Assembly: GCA_902786925.1 (NCBI GenBank)
Contig: CADAEK010000014.1
Location: 1-64,000 of the forward strand
Origin: an uncultured Bacteroidales bacterium
GTDB lineage: Bacteria > Bacteroidota > Bacteroidia > Bacteroidales > Bacteroidaceae
Direction: 5' to 3'
DNA length: 64,000 nucleotides
Shown here: in pieces, positions 51,914 to 60,138 of the stretch
Layout: every line of letters begins with the position of its first letter
How positions within the stretch are numbered: the first letter of the stretch is position 1
The notes under the pieces: generated by a model
Database searches by the model: none
What the model saw: the letters and a program-made list of their open reading frames with translations, nothing else
Told to the model about the DNA's origin: nothing
Made by a program: the position numbers and the translations under genes

Positions 51914-52134
51914 AGCATTTTTCATCATCCATACACAAACATCCCATACTTTTTTCATCAATCGCCATCAAAAATGCACAAAACGATACTGAAACACGCA
52001 TATCTGTTTTAGCTTTGTCACATATCAACAGAAACACATGGCCATATGTCAATACGGGCTTGTAAAAGACGACACAAAATCTTCCTATCCATAAAAAATA
52101 GTGAGAAATATTTTGTTATTCACAAACAAGTCCC

Positions 52135-52142
52135 TAACTTTG
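52135..52142 (+). promoter_or_regulatory. Promoter for the membrane protein gene (TAACTTTG with TTTG upstream)
   Basis: TAACTTTG with TTTTG at 52111-52115, 19 bases upstream, matches the Bacteroidetes consensus and supports ATG 52199. Confidence 0.75.
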
Positions 52143-52198
52143 TCATAATCATATCTAAACCTAAACATCTTTTACAAACTTTTTTAACCACAAAGGAC

Positions 52199-53212
52199 AT
52201 GGAAAATACTCAGAAAAAGAGGCTGTTTATACAGCTACAATGCAGTGTCACTCTACTCGCATGCACATTGTTGCCCGACTTCGGCAATGTTCTTAGCTCT
52301 CTCATTGGATTGGGTGGACTCAGCTTTGTTGTCATCATCGCCCGCATCATTGGATTGGTAGGAGCCGGATTAAGCGGTCATCAGCTCTATCAATCCTTGA
52401 AAGATTCCATTCCTCCAACTTTTCTCTACATCACAGCCGGCACATTGGCACTCACCCTCCTGACACTATTCCCCGGCATCCCCATTTGGCTAGACTATAT
52501 CGCTTTAGTGGGCGCGTTCATTGTCATGTGCATCAGCAAAAGCAGTTTGGGCATTTCTTGGAATTACGAGAGCACCCAAGGCGCTTACCTGATTCTATTA
52601 ACCACCATTTTCATCTTCTACCACAACATTGATGACAAGATTTCCACCTCCATCGCGAGTTTCGTTGCCAACCTCATTTTCCTTTTCTATGCATTGGGAA
52701 AATTCGGAAAATCATTGGATGCAGATGGACAAGCAAGTGTATCTAAATTGAAAATCGCTGCATGGTTAGGTGTTGCTGCCTCCTTCTTGCTGACAGCGTT
52801 GGGATGGATTCCAATCGTAGGTATCGTCATCCTTGTGATTGCGACCATCATTTTCATTATTGCTTACATCATACAACTCATTGCCTACGGGGATCTGTCT
52901 CATTGTGCCATTCTCGGAGAAGAAGGAAAAGCTGGAGCAGGGAAATTACGCACAAGCCTGATCCTCATCATTATTGCCTGCATCTTATCCCCTATTCCAT
53001 TAGTTGGTAAGGTAGGCGGTCTGCTCACCATCTTTGCCATGTGGTTCGCATTCAAGGGATGGCACATGATTGTGAATGGCTTGGAAGCCGACCAGCAAGT
53101 ACAAGAACCTGCTACAGTCGAAGAGCCCGTCAGCAATAATATGATTCAGGAAGCTGAGCCGCAAGTACAAGAACCCGACACGGTAGCGCCTCCAGCACCT
53201 ACAGAAGAATAA
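52199..53212 (+). CDS. Poly-topic membrane protein of unknown function
   Basis: With ATG 52199 (MENTQKKRLFIQLQ) the protein has 337 residues. About nine hydrophobic segments are visible (for example LGGLSFVVIIARIIGLVGAG, YITAGTLALTLLTLF, AAWLGVAASFLLTALGWIP, GIVILVIATIIFIIAYII, TSLILIIIACILSPIPL). The last 45 residues are an acidic, Pro/Glu/Val-rich tail with two VQEPATVEEP-like repeats, probably exposed to the cytoplasm. No transporter or enzyme signature was recognised. The next gene follows after 42 bases. Confidence 0.68.
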   Translation: MENTQKKRLFIQLQCSVTLLACTLLPDFGNVLSSLIGLGGLSFVVIIARIIGLVGAGLSGHQLYQSLKDSIPPTFLYITAGTLALTLLTLFPGIPIWLDYIALVGAFIVMCISKSSLGISWNYESTQGAYLILLTTIFIFYHNIDDKISTSIASFVANLIFLFYALGKFGKSLDADGQASVSKLKIAAWLGVAASFLLTALGWIPIVGIVILVIATIIFIIAYIIQLIAYGDLSHCAILGEEGKAGAGKLRTSLILIIIACILSPIPLVGKVGGLLTIFAMWFAFKGWHMIVNGLEADQQVQEPATVEEPVSNNMIQEAEPQVQEPDTVAPPAPTEE

Positions 53213-53254
53213 GGCCATCCAAAAGTTCCGAGCGTCGACATCGGACAGACCGCT

Positions 53255-55102
53255 ATGAAACCCAAATACAAGAAAGCACTTATAGTGACAGCCAGCACCA
53301 TCATTGCGATGGTGCTGCTGTTGGGTGCAGCCACATTGCTGCTTAACACCTCCTATGTGCAGCAGCGCCTGCTGCAGAAAGCCGTCAGCATGCTGGCTGA
53401 GAAGCTCAACACCCGCGTGGAAGTGGACAGCGTGAGTGTCAACCTCTTCGTGCCCTCCATGGCACTCTACGGACTTCGCATCGACGACCAGCAAGGAGAT
53501 TCCCTTCTGCGCATGGAACAGCTGACAGCGCAAGTGAGTGTAGTGAACCTCTGGAAGCGCCAATTCCTCATCCAGCAAGTGAACACCGAAGGATTGGATG
53601 CCAAACTAGTACAAAACGCAGCAGACTCTGTTCCCAACTACCAGTTCCTCATCGATGCTTTCAAGAAGAAAGACACCCCCGAGAAAAGCGAAGGTCCTAA
53701 AGCCAAAAAGAAATGGGACGTGACACTTCACCCGCAGCAACTGCACATGCAGCGCACACACATTTGCAGCCACAAAGACGGGAAGAAAAACGAGTTCACC
53801 ATACAGCAGCTTGACATCAAGCGCAAGGACAAGGAATACCGCTACAGTATCGAAGGGCTGCAGTTGGCAACCGACAACGGCACCCCCCGCAAGAACATGG
53901 CGAACCCTCGTAAAGGGAAGTTCGATGCAGGACACCTGAACCTCTCTGCCACCCTCAAGGGGACAGCCTGCCTCATTGGCAAGGACAGCATCAGCGCCAT
54001 TCTCAGCCAAGGCTCCATCCAAGATTCAGAGACCGGCATCAACATCAGCGATCTGCACCTCAACGCAGGCATCATGCCTCGCCAAACCATCACCCTGACA
54101 GACATTGCCCTCAAGCAAGGCTCCACCACCCTCGCCATCGAACGCGTCCACATCACCCTGCCCGACACCACAGCAGCACGCTCTTTGGCCTACGAGGCGG
54201 AAAACATCACGGGCCAAGTCATCCTGCACGACATCGCACAGCCCTTTGTGCCCGCACTAAAAAACTTCCATCTACCCCTGCAACTTAGCACCCACATAAG
54301 TGGTACTGCCAACGAGATAAGAATCCCTTGGGTACAAGTCAGCACCAACGACAAGCGCCTCAACGTCACCGCCAATGGACGCATCAGCAATCTAGGCAAA
54401 GGACTGCGCCCCATCGTCAATTTCAACGTCACCCAACTGCGTTCCAAGCAAGGGATGGCTGAGAAAGTCATCAACCAGTTCATCGTAAAGAAACTCATGA
54501 TGAACCAGCTGCGCCAGCTTGGCGACATCAGCTACAAAGGACACTTCAACGTGGCACAGCGATGCGAGACCTTCACAGGCCAACTCGGCACCAAGGCTGG
54601 AGCCCTCAACTTCCGCTTCACCATCGACGGCAACAACGGGCGCCTTCTTGGCTCCTTCAACTCACCCGCCATCAAGGTAGGCCAAGTCATGGAGATGCCC
54701 AATATTGGCGATGTGGATTGCCAAGCAGAGTTCAACATCGACATCTCAAAGATGCGTACAGCCAAGATACGTGGAAACAAAGACGGCAAACTTCCCATCG
54801 GCACCGTCACAGCCCTCATCAACGACTGCAGCTACAAGCGCACCCACGTCCGCAACATCAGCATCAATATCCAGAGCGACGGCACCAACGCCACAGGCGA
54901 TATCCTGCAACAAGGCAATCGCCGGCAAATCTCCTGCGAGTTCATCTACAACGAGAATGACCCCAAGCACAAACTGCGCATCATGAATCCCGGCATTCAC
55001 TTCGGAAAGCCCAAGAACTCAGAAGCCTCGCAAGACAGCATAAAAATCAAAAAGAAGAAAGAAAGGAAAGAGAAGAAAAAGAAATCAACAGCTGAAGCCT
55101 GA
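53255..55102 (+). CDS. Short AsmA/TamB-like envelope protein
   Basis: The 615-residue protein has an N-terminal membrane anchor (ALIVTASTIIAMVLLLGAAT) and continues with the TamB/AsmA entry pattern: LLNTSYVQQRLLQKAVSML, then LNTRVEVDSVSVNLF and LRIDDQQGDSLLRM. The rest is long amphipathic beta structure expected to form a hydrophobic groove for lipid transport between membranes. Bacteroidetes TamB proteins are usually well over 1000 residues with a C-terminal DUF490 domain; here the protein stops after a Lys/Glu-rich tail. It is therefore a short relative or a truncated copy. Its last 18 bases overlap the convergent AraC-type gene. Confidence 0.68.
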   Translation: MKPKYKKALIVTASTIIAMVLLLGAATLLLNTSYVQQRLLQKAVSMLAEKLNTRVEVDSVSVNLFVPSMALYGLRIDDQQGDSLLRMEQLTAQVSVVNLWKRQFLIQQVNTEGLDAKLVQNAADSVPNYQFLIDAFKKKDTPEKSEGPKAKKKWDVTLHPQQLHMQRTHICSHKDGKKNEFTIQQLDIKRKDKEYRYSIEGLQLATDNGTPRKNMANPRKGKFDAGHLNLSATLKGTACLIGKDSISAILSQGSIQDSETGINISDLHLNAGIMPRQTITLTDIALKQGSTTLAIERVHITLPDTTAARSLAYEAENITGQVILHDIAQPFVPALKNFHLPLQLSTHISGTANEIRIPWVQVSTNDKRLNVTANGRISNLGKGLRPIVNFNVTQLRSKQGMAEKVINQFIVKKLMMNQLRQLGDISYKGHFNVAQRCETFTGQLGTKAGALNFRFTIDGNNGRLLGSFNSPAIKVGQVMEMPNIGDVDCQAEFNIDISKMRTAKIRGNKDGKLPIGTVTALINDCSYKRTHVRNISINIQSDGTNATGDILQQGNRRQISCEFIYNENDPKHKLRIMNPGIHFGKPKNSEASQDSIKIKKKKERKEKKKKSTAEA

Positions 55103-56872
55103 CGAAAGTTCGTGTTCTTTCAATAAATGTTCGCAGTCCTTCATGGTCATCTTACCAAATTGCAGAGGGGGCACGCCAAACAAGGCACGGAAACACCGGC
55201 TAAAATAGCTGACAGACGAAAAACCTGTGGCATCGCTCACTTCAGTAACGGTCATGCGCCCTTCACGCAGCAGTTCTGCAGCCCGGCGGAGACGAATCGT
55301 TCGGATGAATTCAGTAGGTTTTTGGCCTGTGGCCGATTGGATTTTGCGGTAGAATGTCATGCGGCTCATACACAGGTCACCCGACAATTGCTCCACGCAG
55401 TATTCTTCATCGCTCATGTGAGCCTCCACTTGCGCAATAGCACGCTGAAGCCATTCGTCTATAATCGGGGTTTGAATGTCTTCTGGCAAACATTCTGCGG
55501 ATTGTCCAGAAAGAGCCACCTCCTGCTTCAAGGCAACAAGGAAACGTCTGCGCTGGCGGTGCAATAGCCAGATGTGTATAATCAAAGCCATCAAAATCAG
55601 CATGAGCGCTGCCAATACCCACCATACCCACAGAGGCAGATGCTCCATGACTTCCTCCTGGGGTTGGCTCCAGCGGCAGTTCGGTTGTGTCTCCTGCAGC
55701 TCAACTCGATAGACACCCTCATCCTCCATATTCTGCTGGCGCAATGTTTGACGCTCCATGTCATAGATGCGGACATATCGGTCGCTGACAATGACAAGCC
55801 GCCCAGCGCTGTCAACTTGTAAGGCGACCACAGCATCGCCATGTTCATTGGAGGCATACTCATCCAAGGCAAGCACTCCATCCTTGTAAGTCATCAAAGA
55901 GCCAAAGATGGTGGCAAGCCAAAGCGTGCTGTCTTTCGTAAAAGTCATTGCAGAGACATCTTTCGTGTCAGGGAGAATCACCTCTTCCTTTCCCGCTTTC
56001 ATACGGCGGATGTCCTTGCCAGTGCTGAACCACAGCTCATCCTCGCCCTTTTCCTTTCTCTCCGCCAGTGCAGGAAGAGTAGCCAGAGCCGTAGGACGGT
56101 CAGAAAGTCCGCGAGCCTCACGAACAGAGTCTGCCATAAAACGTGTCAAGACTCGCCCACTGAAAAAAGGAGCCTGCTCACGTTCTGCCATAGCATAGCA
56201 ATTTCCAAAGATGTCAGCCACCAACAGGCGTCCTTGCTGATCCGTCATGATGCGGTTGAAATCAAAACCCCTTGGCCAAACCTTGGACACCAGCACCAGT
56301 TTTCCGTCTTTCAACATTCGTTGTCCGCCTTCCCACTCTGTGCCCCATAGCCTTCCTTGCCCGTCTTCGTGCAGGCGGAAGATATATTTGTCACCTCCGG
56401 GATACACATTCAGCAGCACACCGTCAGCAGAATATTCAAACACCTTCTTATTGGCAGTCAGCCACCAGTGCCCGTTTCTGCCAACGAGGATATCATCCAC
56501 CCGTTTGTCATCCACCTCCTCCAGGCGCCGGATGCTGTAATCGTGCTTGTCCAGCACATTCGCGCCATGGAACGTACCTATTATTATATATCGCCCTGCA
56601 GCCTCAGCCACACAAGCCACATCATTGCTGCACAGCAGGTCCTGATGCTCCGCGTCACTACGAAACACTTTCATCTGACGCCCATCATCGCGGCATAAGC
56701 CTCCCCCCTCCGTGGCATACCAGAGATAGCCTTCCGAATCTTGTATCACCTGTGTAACATGCTGCGACGGCAACTGCTCCAGCCGTGGCAACAAAAGCCT
56801 TTGCGGCCCCTGTGCCCTTGCAGAGAAAGGTAGCAGCATGATGACAATCAGTAAAAAGATACAATGCTTCAC
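55085..56872 (-). CDS. Membrane-spanning AraC-family regulator with periplasmic propeller
   Basis: The start is GTG 56872: it gives the signal peptide MKHCIFLLIVIMLLPFSARA and lies just after the promoter box at 56898-56905, which rules out the longer frame starting at 56929. Residues 30-400 are beta-propeller-like repeats of the type found in hybrid two-component sensors (VIQDSEGYLWYATEGGGL, VGRNGHWWLTA, EDGQGRLWGTEW). A membrane helix follows (about 412-437), then directly an AraC-type DNA-binding domain (about 475-573: LSGDLCMSRMTFYRKI and DATGFSSVSYFSRCFRALFG). The Y_Y_Y, histidine kinase and receiver domains of a normal hybrid regulator are absent. It is divergent from the GH53-esterase-GH43 set and probably controls it. 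595 residues. Confidence 0.85.
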   Translation of the reverse strand: MKHCIFLLIVIMLLPFSARAQGPQRLLLPRLEQLPSQHVTQVIQDSEGYLWYATEGGGLCRDDGRQMKVFRSDAEHQDLLCSNDVACVAEAAGRYIIIGTFHGANVLDKHDYSIRRLEEVDDKRVDDILVGRNGHWWLTANKKVFEYSADGVLLNVYPGGDKYIFRLHEDGQGRLWGTEWEGGQRMLKDGKLVLVSKVWPRGFDFNRIMTDQQGRLLVADIFGNCYAMAEREQAPFFSGRVLTRFMADSVREARGLSDRPTALATLPALAERKEKGEDELWFSTGKDIRRMKAGKEEVILPDTKDVSAMTFTKDSTLWLATIFGSLMTYKDGVLALDEYASNEHGDAVVALQVDSAGRLVIVSDRYVRIYDMERQTLRQQNMEDEGVYRVELQETQPNCRWSQPQEEVMEHLPLWVWWVLAALMLILMALIIHIWLLHRQRRRFLVALKQEVALSGQSAECLPEDIQTPIIDEWLQRAIAQVEAHMSDEEYCVEQLSGDLCMSRMTFYRKIQSATGQKPTEFIRTIRLRRAAELLREGRMTVTEVSDATGFSSVSYFSRCFRALFGVPPLQFGKMTMKDCEHLLKEHELSSGFSC

Positions 56873-56897
56873 GGGTATCAAAATTGGAAAAACGTTA

Positions 56898-56905
56898 CAA
56901 AGATA
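56898..56905 (-). promoter_or_regulatory. Promoter -7 box for the AraC-type regulator (TATCTTTG)
   Basis: TATCTTTGTA on the minus strand; transcription would start near 56891, downstream of the upstream ATG codons. Confidence 0.68.
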
Positions 56906-56958
56906 CATAATTTCATCGGGAAGATACATCTCTACAACAATCTTTTAAGTATTATTCA

Positions 56959-56966
56959 TACTTTTG
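56959..56966 (+). promoter_or_regulatory. Promoter -7 box for the GH53-esterase-GH43 genes (TACTTTTG)
   Basis: TACTTTTGCA lies 95 bases before the GH53 start and about 53 bases from the divergent regulator promoter, so a regulator site between them could affect both. Confidence 0.7.
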
Positions 56967-57060
56967 CACCCACATAACCGTGATTCGCGGCAGAACAGCA
57001 GAGGCGGTTCCTGTGCCAGCGATATATATATCTAAAAGATAGGAAACTAACAATAGACAC

Positions 57061-58158
57061 ATGACACTAAAACATCTATTATTATTTATTGTGGCACTTC
57101 CCTTATTCGGGAATGCACAAACCACAAACACCGATTTCGTAAAAGGCGCCGATGTCGGATTCCTGCAAGGACAAGAACGTCGAGGCGTTGTATTTCACGA
57201 CCGCAATGGCCAGGAACGCGAGTGTTTGGAACTGCTCAAGAATGACTACCAGATAGGAGCCATCCGGATGCGCGTGTGGGTAAACCCTCGAGGTGGCGAT
57301 TGCGACAAGTTCGCCCTGCTTTCCATGGCCAAACGTGTCAAGGCGCTGGGTATGGACTTGATGGTCGATTTCCATTACAGCGATTCGTGGGCCGACCCCG
57401 GCAAACAGCCCATTCCGCAAGCATGGCTCGGGCACTCCTTCGAGGAGATGAAACAAGACGTGCGCAATCATACCATCGAAGTGTTAACCCTCTTGAAGGA
57501 AAACGGCATCACGCCCCGTTGGGTGCAGGTAGGCAACGAGACCACCAATGGCATGTTGTGGAGTGTCAAGACCAATGAGCGCGGATGGGAAGTAAAGGAT
57601 TCCTTGGGGCACACCATCATCACCCACAGCATGGGGCACATCAAGACCCAGCCACAGCAATATGCCGGATTCATCCGCGCTGGCTACGACGCCGTCAAAG
57701 AAGTCTTCCCCCAAGCCATCGTCATCGTGCATCTGGACCGTGGCCATCGCCAAAGCATCTATGACCACAACCTCGACACCATCCTCAAATACGGGGGCAA
57801 GTTCGACATGGTCGGCATGTCGCTCTATCCCTACTGGGCCATGGAGGGGCACCCAGAACTCAACGCTGACGACATCATTACCGACTGCATCAAGAACATA
57901 CGCCACGTCAGCGAAAAATACCATTGCGACGTCATGATTGTCGAGACGGGTTATGAGGTAGACGAGCGCCATCCTGAGAAGATGGAAGAAGGCCGCCGCC
58001 AGTTGTCCCGCGTCATCCGTGAGGCGCGCAACGAGACAGGAGGCCACTGCCGTGGAGTATTCTACTGGGAACCCCAATGCCTTCCTGGAGGCTACAAGCT
58101 GGGGGCCTTCGACAGCAAGGCAACACCGACTGCCATCATGGACGGATTCATCGAGTAA
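57061..58158 (+). CDS. Secreted GH53 arabinogalactan endo-beta-1,4-galactanase
   Basis: The enzyme cuts beta-1,4-galactan side chains of pectin (type I arabinogalactan). A signal peptide (MTLKHLLLFIVALPLFGNAQ) precedes a (beta/alpha)8 barrel with the GH53 start FVKGADVGFLQGQE, RMRVWVNP, DFHYSDSWADPGKQ and AWLGHSFEEM. The acid/base is Glu160 in VQVGNETTNGML and the nucleophile Glu295 in IVETGYEV. Length 365 is normal for a catalytic domain alone, with no binding module. It is the first gene of a run with the esterase and the GH43 enzyme, all facing the same way. Confidence 0.93.
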   Translation: MTLKHLLLFIVALPLFGNAQTTNTDFVKGADVGFLQGQERRGVVFHDRNGQERECLELLKNDYQIGAIRMRVWVNPRGGDCDKFALLSMAKRVKALGMDLMVDFHYSDSWADPGKQPIPQAWLGHSFEEMKQDVRNHTIEVLTLLKENGITPRWVQVGNETTNGMLWSVKTNERGWEVKDSLGHTIITHSMGHIKTQPQQYAGFIRAGYDAVKEVFPQAIVIVHLDRGHRQSIYDHNLDTILKYGGKFDMVGMSLYPYWAMEGHPELNADDIITDCIKNIRHVSEKYHCDVMIVETGYEVDERHPEKMEEGRRQLSRVIREARNETGGHCRGVFYWEPQCLPGGYKLGAFDSKATPTAIMDGFIE

Positions 58159-58163
58159 ATAAA

Positions 58164-58243
58164 AGACCCTCTCACTCCTAACTCCTCACTCCTCACTCCT
58201 CACTCCTAACTCCTCACTCCTAACTCCTAACTCCTAACTCAAA
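58164..58243. repeat. CTCCTAACTCCTCACT microsatellite-like spacer
   Basis: Ten or more copies of CTCCTCA or CTCCTAA follow one another between the GH53 and esterase genes. The same motif recurs at 62720-62790 and, as its complement, near 61685-61735 and 45405-45437. Confidence 0.85.
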
Positions 58244-58253
58244 AAAATAAACA

Positions 58254-59867
58254 ATGAGACAATTACTAACTACAGCTTTACTATTCCTGTTGACGCTCTC
58301 CGTGACAGCACAGACACAAGAGAAAAAAATCACTGTGACAGAGAACATCGCCTATCGCACAGATGTGGGACCCAGCACCGTGCTTGACCTCGCACAGCCT
58401 CAGTTCGGTCCTCAAACCAATCGCCCAGCCATCCTCATCATTCACGGTGGAGGATGGAGCGCAGGCTCAAAAAACGATATGGTCTATCGCACCCTCATGA
58501 TTGACTATGCCCTGAAAGGCTATGTGGTCTGCAACATGAACTACCGGCTCACACAAGAGGCACCGCTTCCAGCCTGCATCGAAGACGTGCGGTGCGCCAT
58601 CCGCTGGATGAAAGCACACGCACAGCAGTTGGGCATTGACCCTCAGCGCATTGGCACCTATGGCCACTCCGCTGGTGGACACCTCTCCCTCATGGCAGGT
58701 GTGGCGGCAGAGAGCAAAGCCTTTGCTGACGATAAAGACCCCTGGAAGCAATACGACTGCACCGTAGCCTGTGCCGCTGGTGGTGCGCCTCCCACAGAGA
58801 TAGGCCGTGCTGGAGCATGGGCAGAACACACCGAGTGGTGGCCCATTGGCTACATTGGCAAGAGCAAGACACCCTTCCTCGTGTTGCAGGGTGGAGAAGA
58901 CCCTGTTGTAAGGCCCAATCTCACCGAAGACTGGGTTCTGAAGATGCAGCGTGCAGGCTCCGCAGTCGATTATGTCAAAGTGCATGGACAGCACGGCGTG
59001 GCCTTCGACCAGCAGTTAGAGTTCACTCGTCCTGCCATGGATGCCTTCTATGCCCGCCACCTGAAGCACGAAGACCCCACCGTCTCCTTCGAGCAGATGA
59101 AGGTCGTTGAGTTCGGTGGCAGCGGTCCGCACAAGGCTGTAGCCGTGCGCGAGAAGTCACTCTCCGATTTTGTGGTCTATCGCCCCATGATGATGAGGGA
59201 GAAAATGCCCGTGCTCATCTTCTGCAACGGAGGCTGCATGGACACCAGCATTGGCTACGAGAACATGCTCTCCGACATTGCCTCCTACGGCTACATCGTT
59301 GTGGCGATAGGCGAACTGCAGATGCTGGCCCAACACGAGAAAGACCAGCACACCCCCTCGTCGATGGTTCAGAAGGCACTCAACTGGATATGCCATCCCG
59401 AATCCCCTTATTATAACTATATAGACACTGATAAAATTGCAGCTGCCGGACATTCTTGCGGCGGTGCCCAGGTGCTGGCCAATGCATCCGACCCACGACT
59501 GAAAACCTACTTCATCCTCAATGCAGGCATGGGACAGATCACCATGGCAGACGCCAGCGCAAAATCGCTTAAGAACCTCCATGGCCCCATCCTCTACCTT
59601 GTGGGCGGCACCACCGATGTAGCTTGGCAAAACGCCCAAGCCGATTACAAAGCCATCAAGCGCGTGCCCGTCGTGCTGGCCGACAACACCCAGAGCGGCC
59701 ACGGCGGCACCTACGAGCAGCCCAATGGCGGCGCCAATGCACGCATGGTCCGTGCCTGGCTCGACTGGCAGTTCAAAGACAGGAAAGAAAACGAGACCCT
59801 CTTCATAGGTGGCAACCTCACCGGCTATGAAGGCTTCACCATCAAGCACAAAAACTATAAGAAGTAA
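58254..59867 (+). CDS. Secreted double alpha/beta-hydrolase, likely carbohydrate esterase
   Basis: The 537-residue protein has a signal peptide (end SVTAQ) and two alpha/beta-hydrolase domains in one chain. Domain 1 (about 30-275) has the oxyanion segment IIHGGGWSAGS, nucleophile Ser139 in GHSAGGH, Asp216 in GGEDPVV and His247 in GQHGVAF. It resembles the BD-FAE type acetyl or feruloyl esterases. Domain 2 (about 300-515) has IFCNGGCMDTS and nucleophile Ser401 in GHSCGGAQ with a likely His in SGHGGT. Domain 2 is close to poorly described Bacteroidetes esterase-like proteins. Both sets of residues look complete. Context with galactanase and arabinanase suggests removal of acetyl or feruloyl groups from pectin side chains. 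Confidence 0.8.
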   Translation: MRQLLTTALLFLLTLSVTAQTQEKKITVTENIAYRTDVGPSTVLDLAQPQFGPQTNRPAILIIHGGGWSAGSKNDMVYRTLMIDYALKGYVVCNMNYRLTQEAPLPACIEDVRCAIRWMKAHAQQLGIDPQRIGTYGHSAGGHLSLMAGVAAESKAFADDKDPWKQYDCTVACAAGGAPPTEIGRAGAWAEHTEWWPIGYIGKSKTPFLVLQGGEDPVVRPNLTEDWVLKMQRAGSAVDYVKVHGQHGVAFDQQLEFTRPAMDAFYARHLKHEDPTVSFEQMKVVEFGGSGPHKAVAVREKSLSDFVVYRPMMMREKMPVLIFCNGGCMDTSIGYENMLSDIASYGYIVVAIGELQMLAQHEKDQHTPSSMVQKALNWICHPESPYYNYIDTDKIAAAGHSCGGAQVLANASDPRLKTYFILNAGMGQITMADASAKSLKNLHGPILYLVGGTTDVAWQNAQADYKAIKRVPVVLADNTQSGHGGTYEQPNGGANARMVRAWLDWQFKDRKENETLFIGGNLTGYEGFTIKHKNYKK

Positions 59868-60120
59868 GAAGGATGAGGGAAGAGGGAAGAGGGAAGAGGG
59901 ATGAGGGAAGAAGGAAGAGGGATGAAGGAAGAGCTAAGAGCTCAAACTTCCAACCTCAGACATCAGACCTCAGACATCAGACCTCAGACATCAGACATTT
60001 GACTTTTGACTTTTGACTTTTGACTTTTGACATTAGACATTTGACCTTCGCCCTCCGACATTAGACTTTTGACATTAGACATTAGTCATCAGACATCAAA
60101 CATCATACATCATACATCAA
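59868..60120. repeat. Low-complexity spacer between the esterase and GH43 genes
   Basis: It consists of three runs: GAAGAGGGAAGAGGGATGAGG units (59868-59935), CAGACATCAGACCTCAGACA units (59955-59998) and GACTTTTGACTTTTGACTTT units (60000-60085). No gene, promoter or terminator was recognised. Confidence 0.85.
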
Positions 60121-60138
60121 ATGACTAACCATACAGAA

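Larger units (their letters stand above)
51765..52198. other. Divergent promoter region of carB and the membrane protein gene
   Basis: It holds the carB promoter (51906-51913, minus strand) and the promoter at 52135-52142 (plus strand). The rest is AT-rich with no gene and no recognised RNA. Confidence 0.75.

Noticed and set aside
57103-58077. Minus-strand frames opposite the GH53 gene
   Set aside because: No signal, domain or promoter; the plus-strand enzyme is unambiguous.
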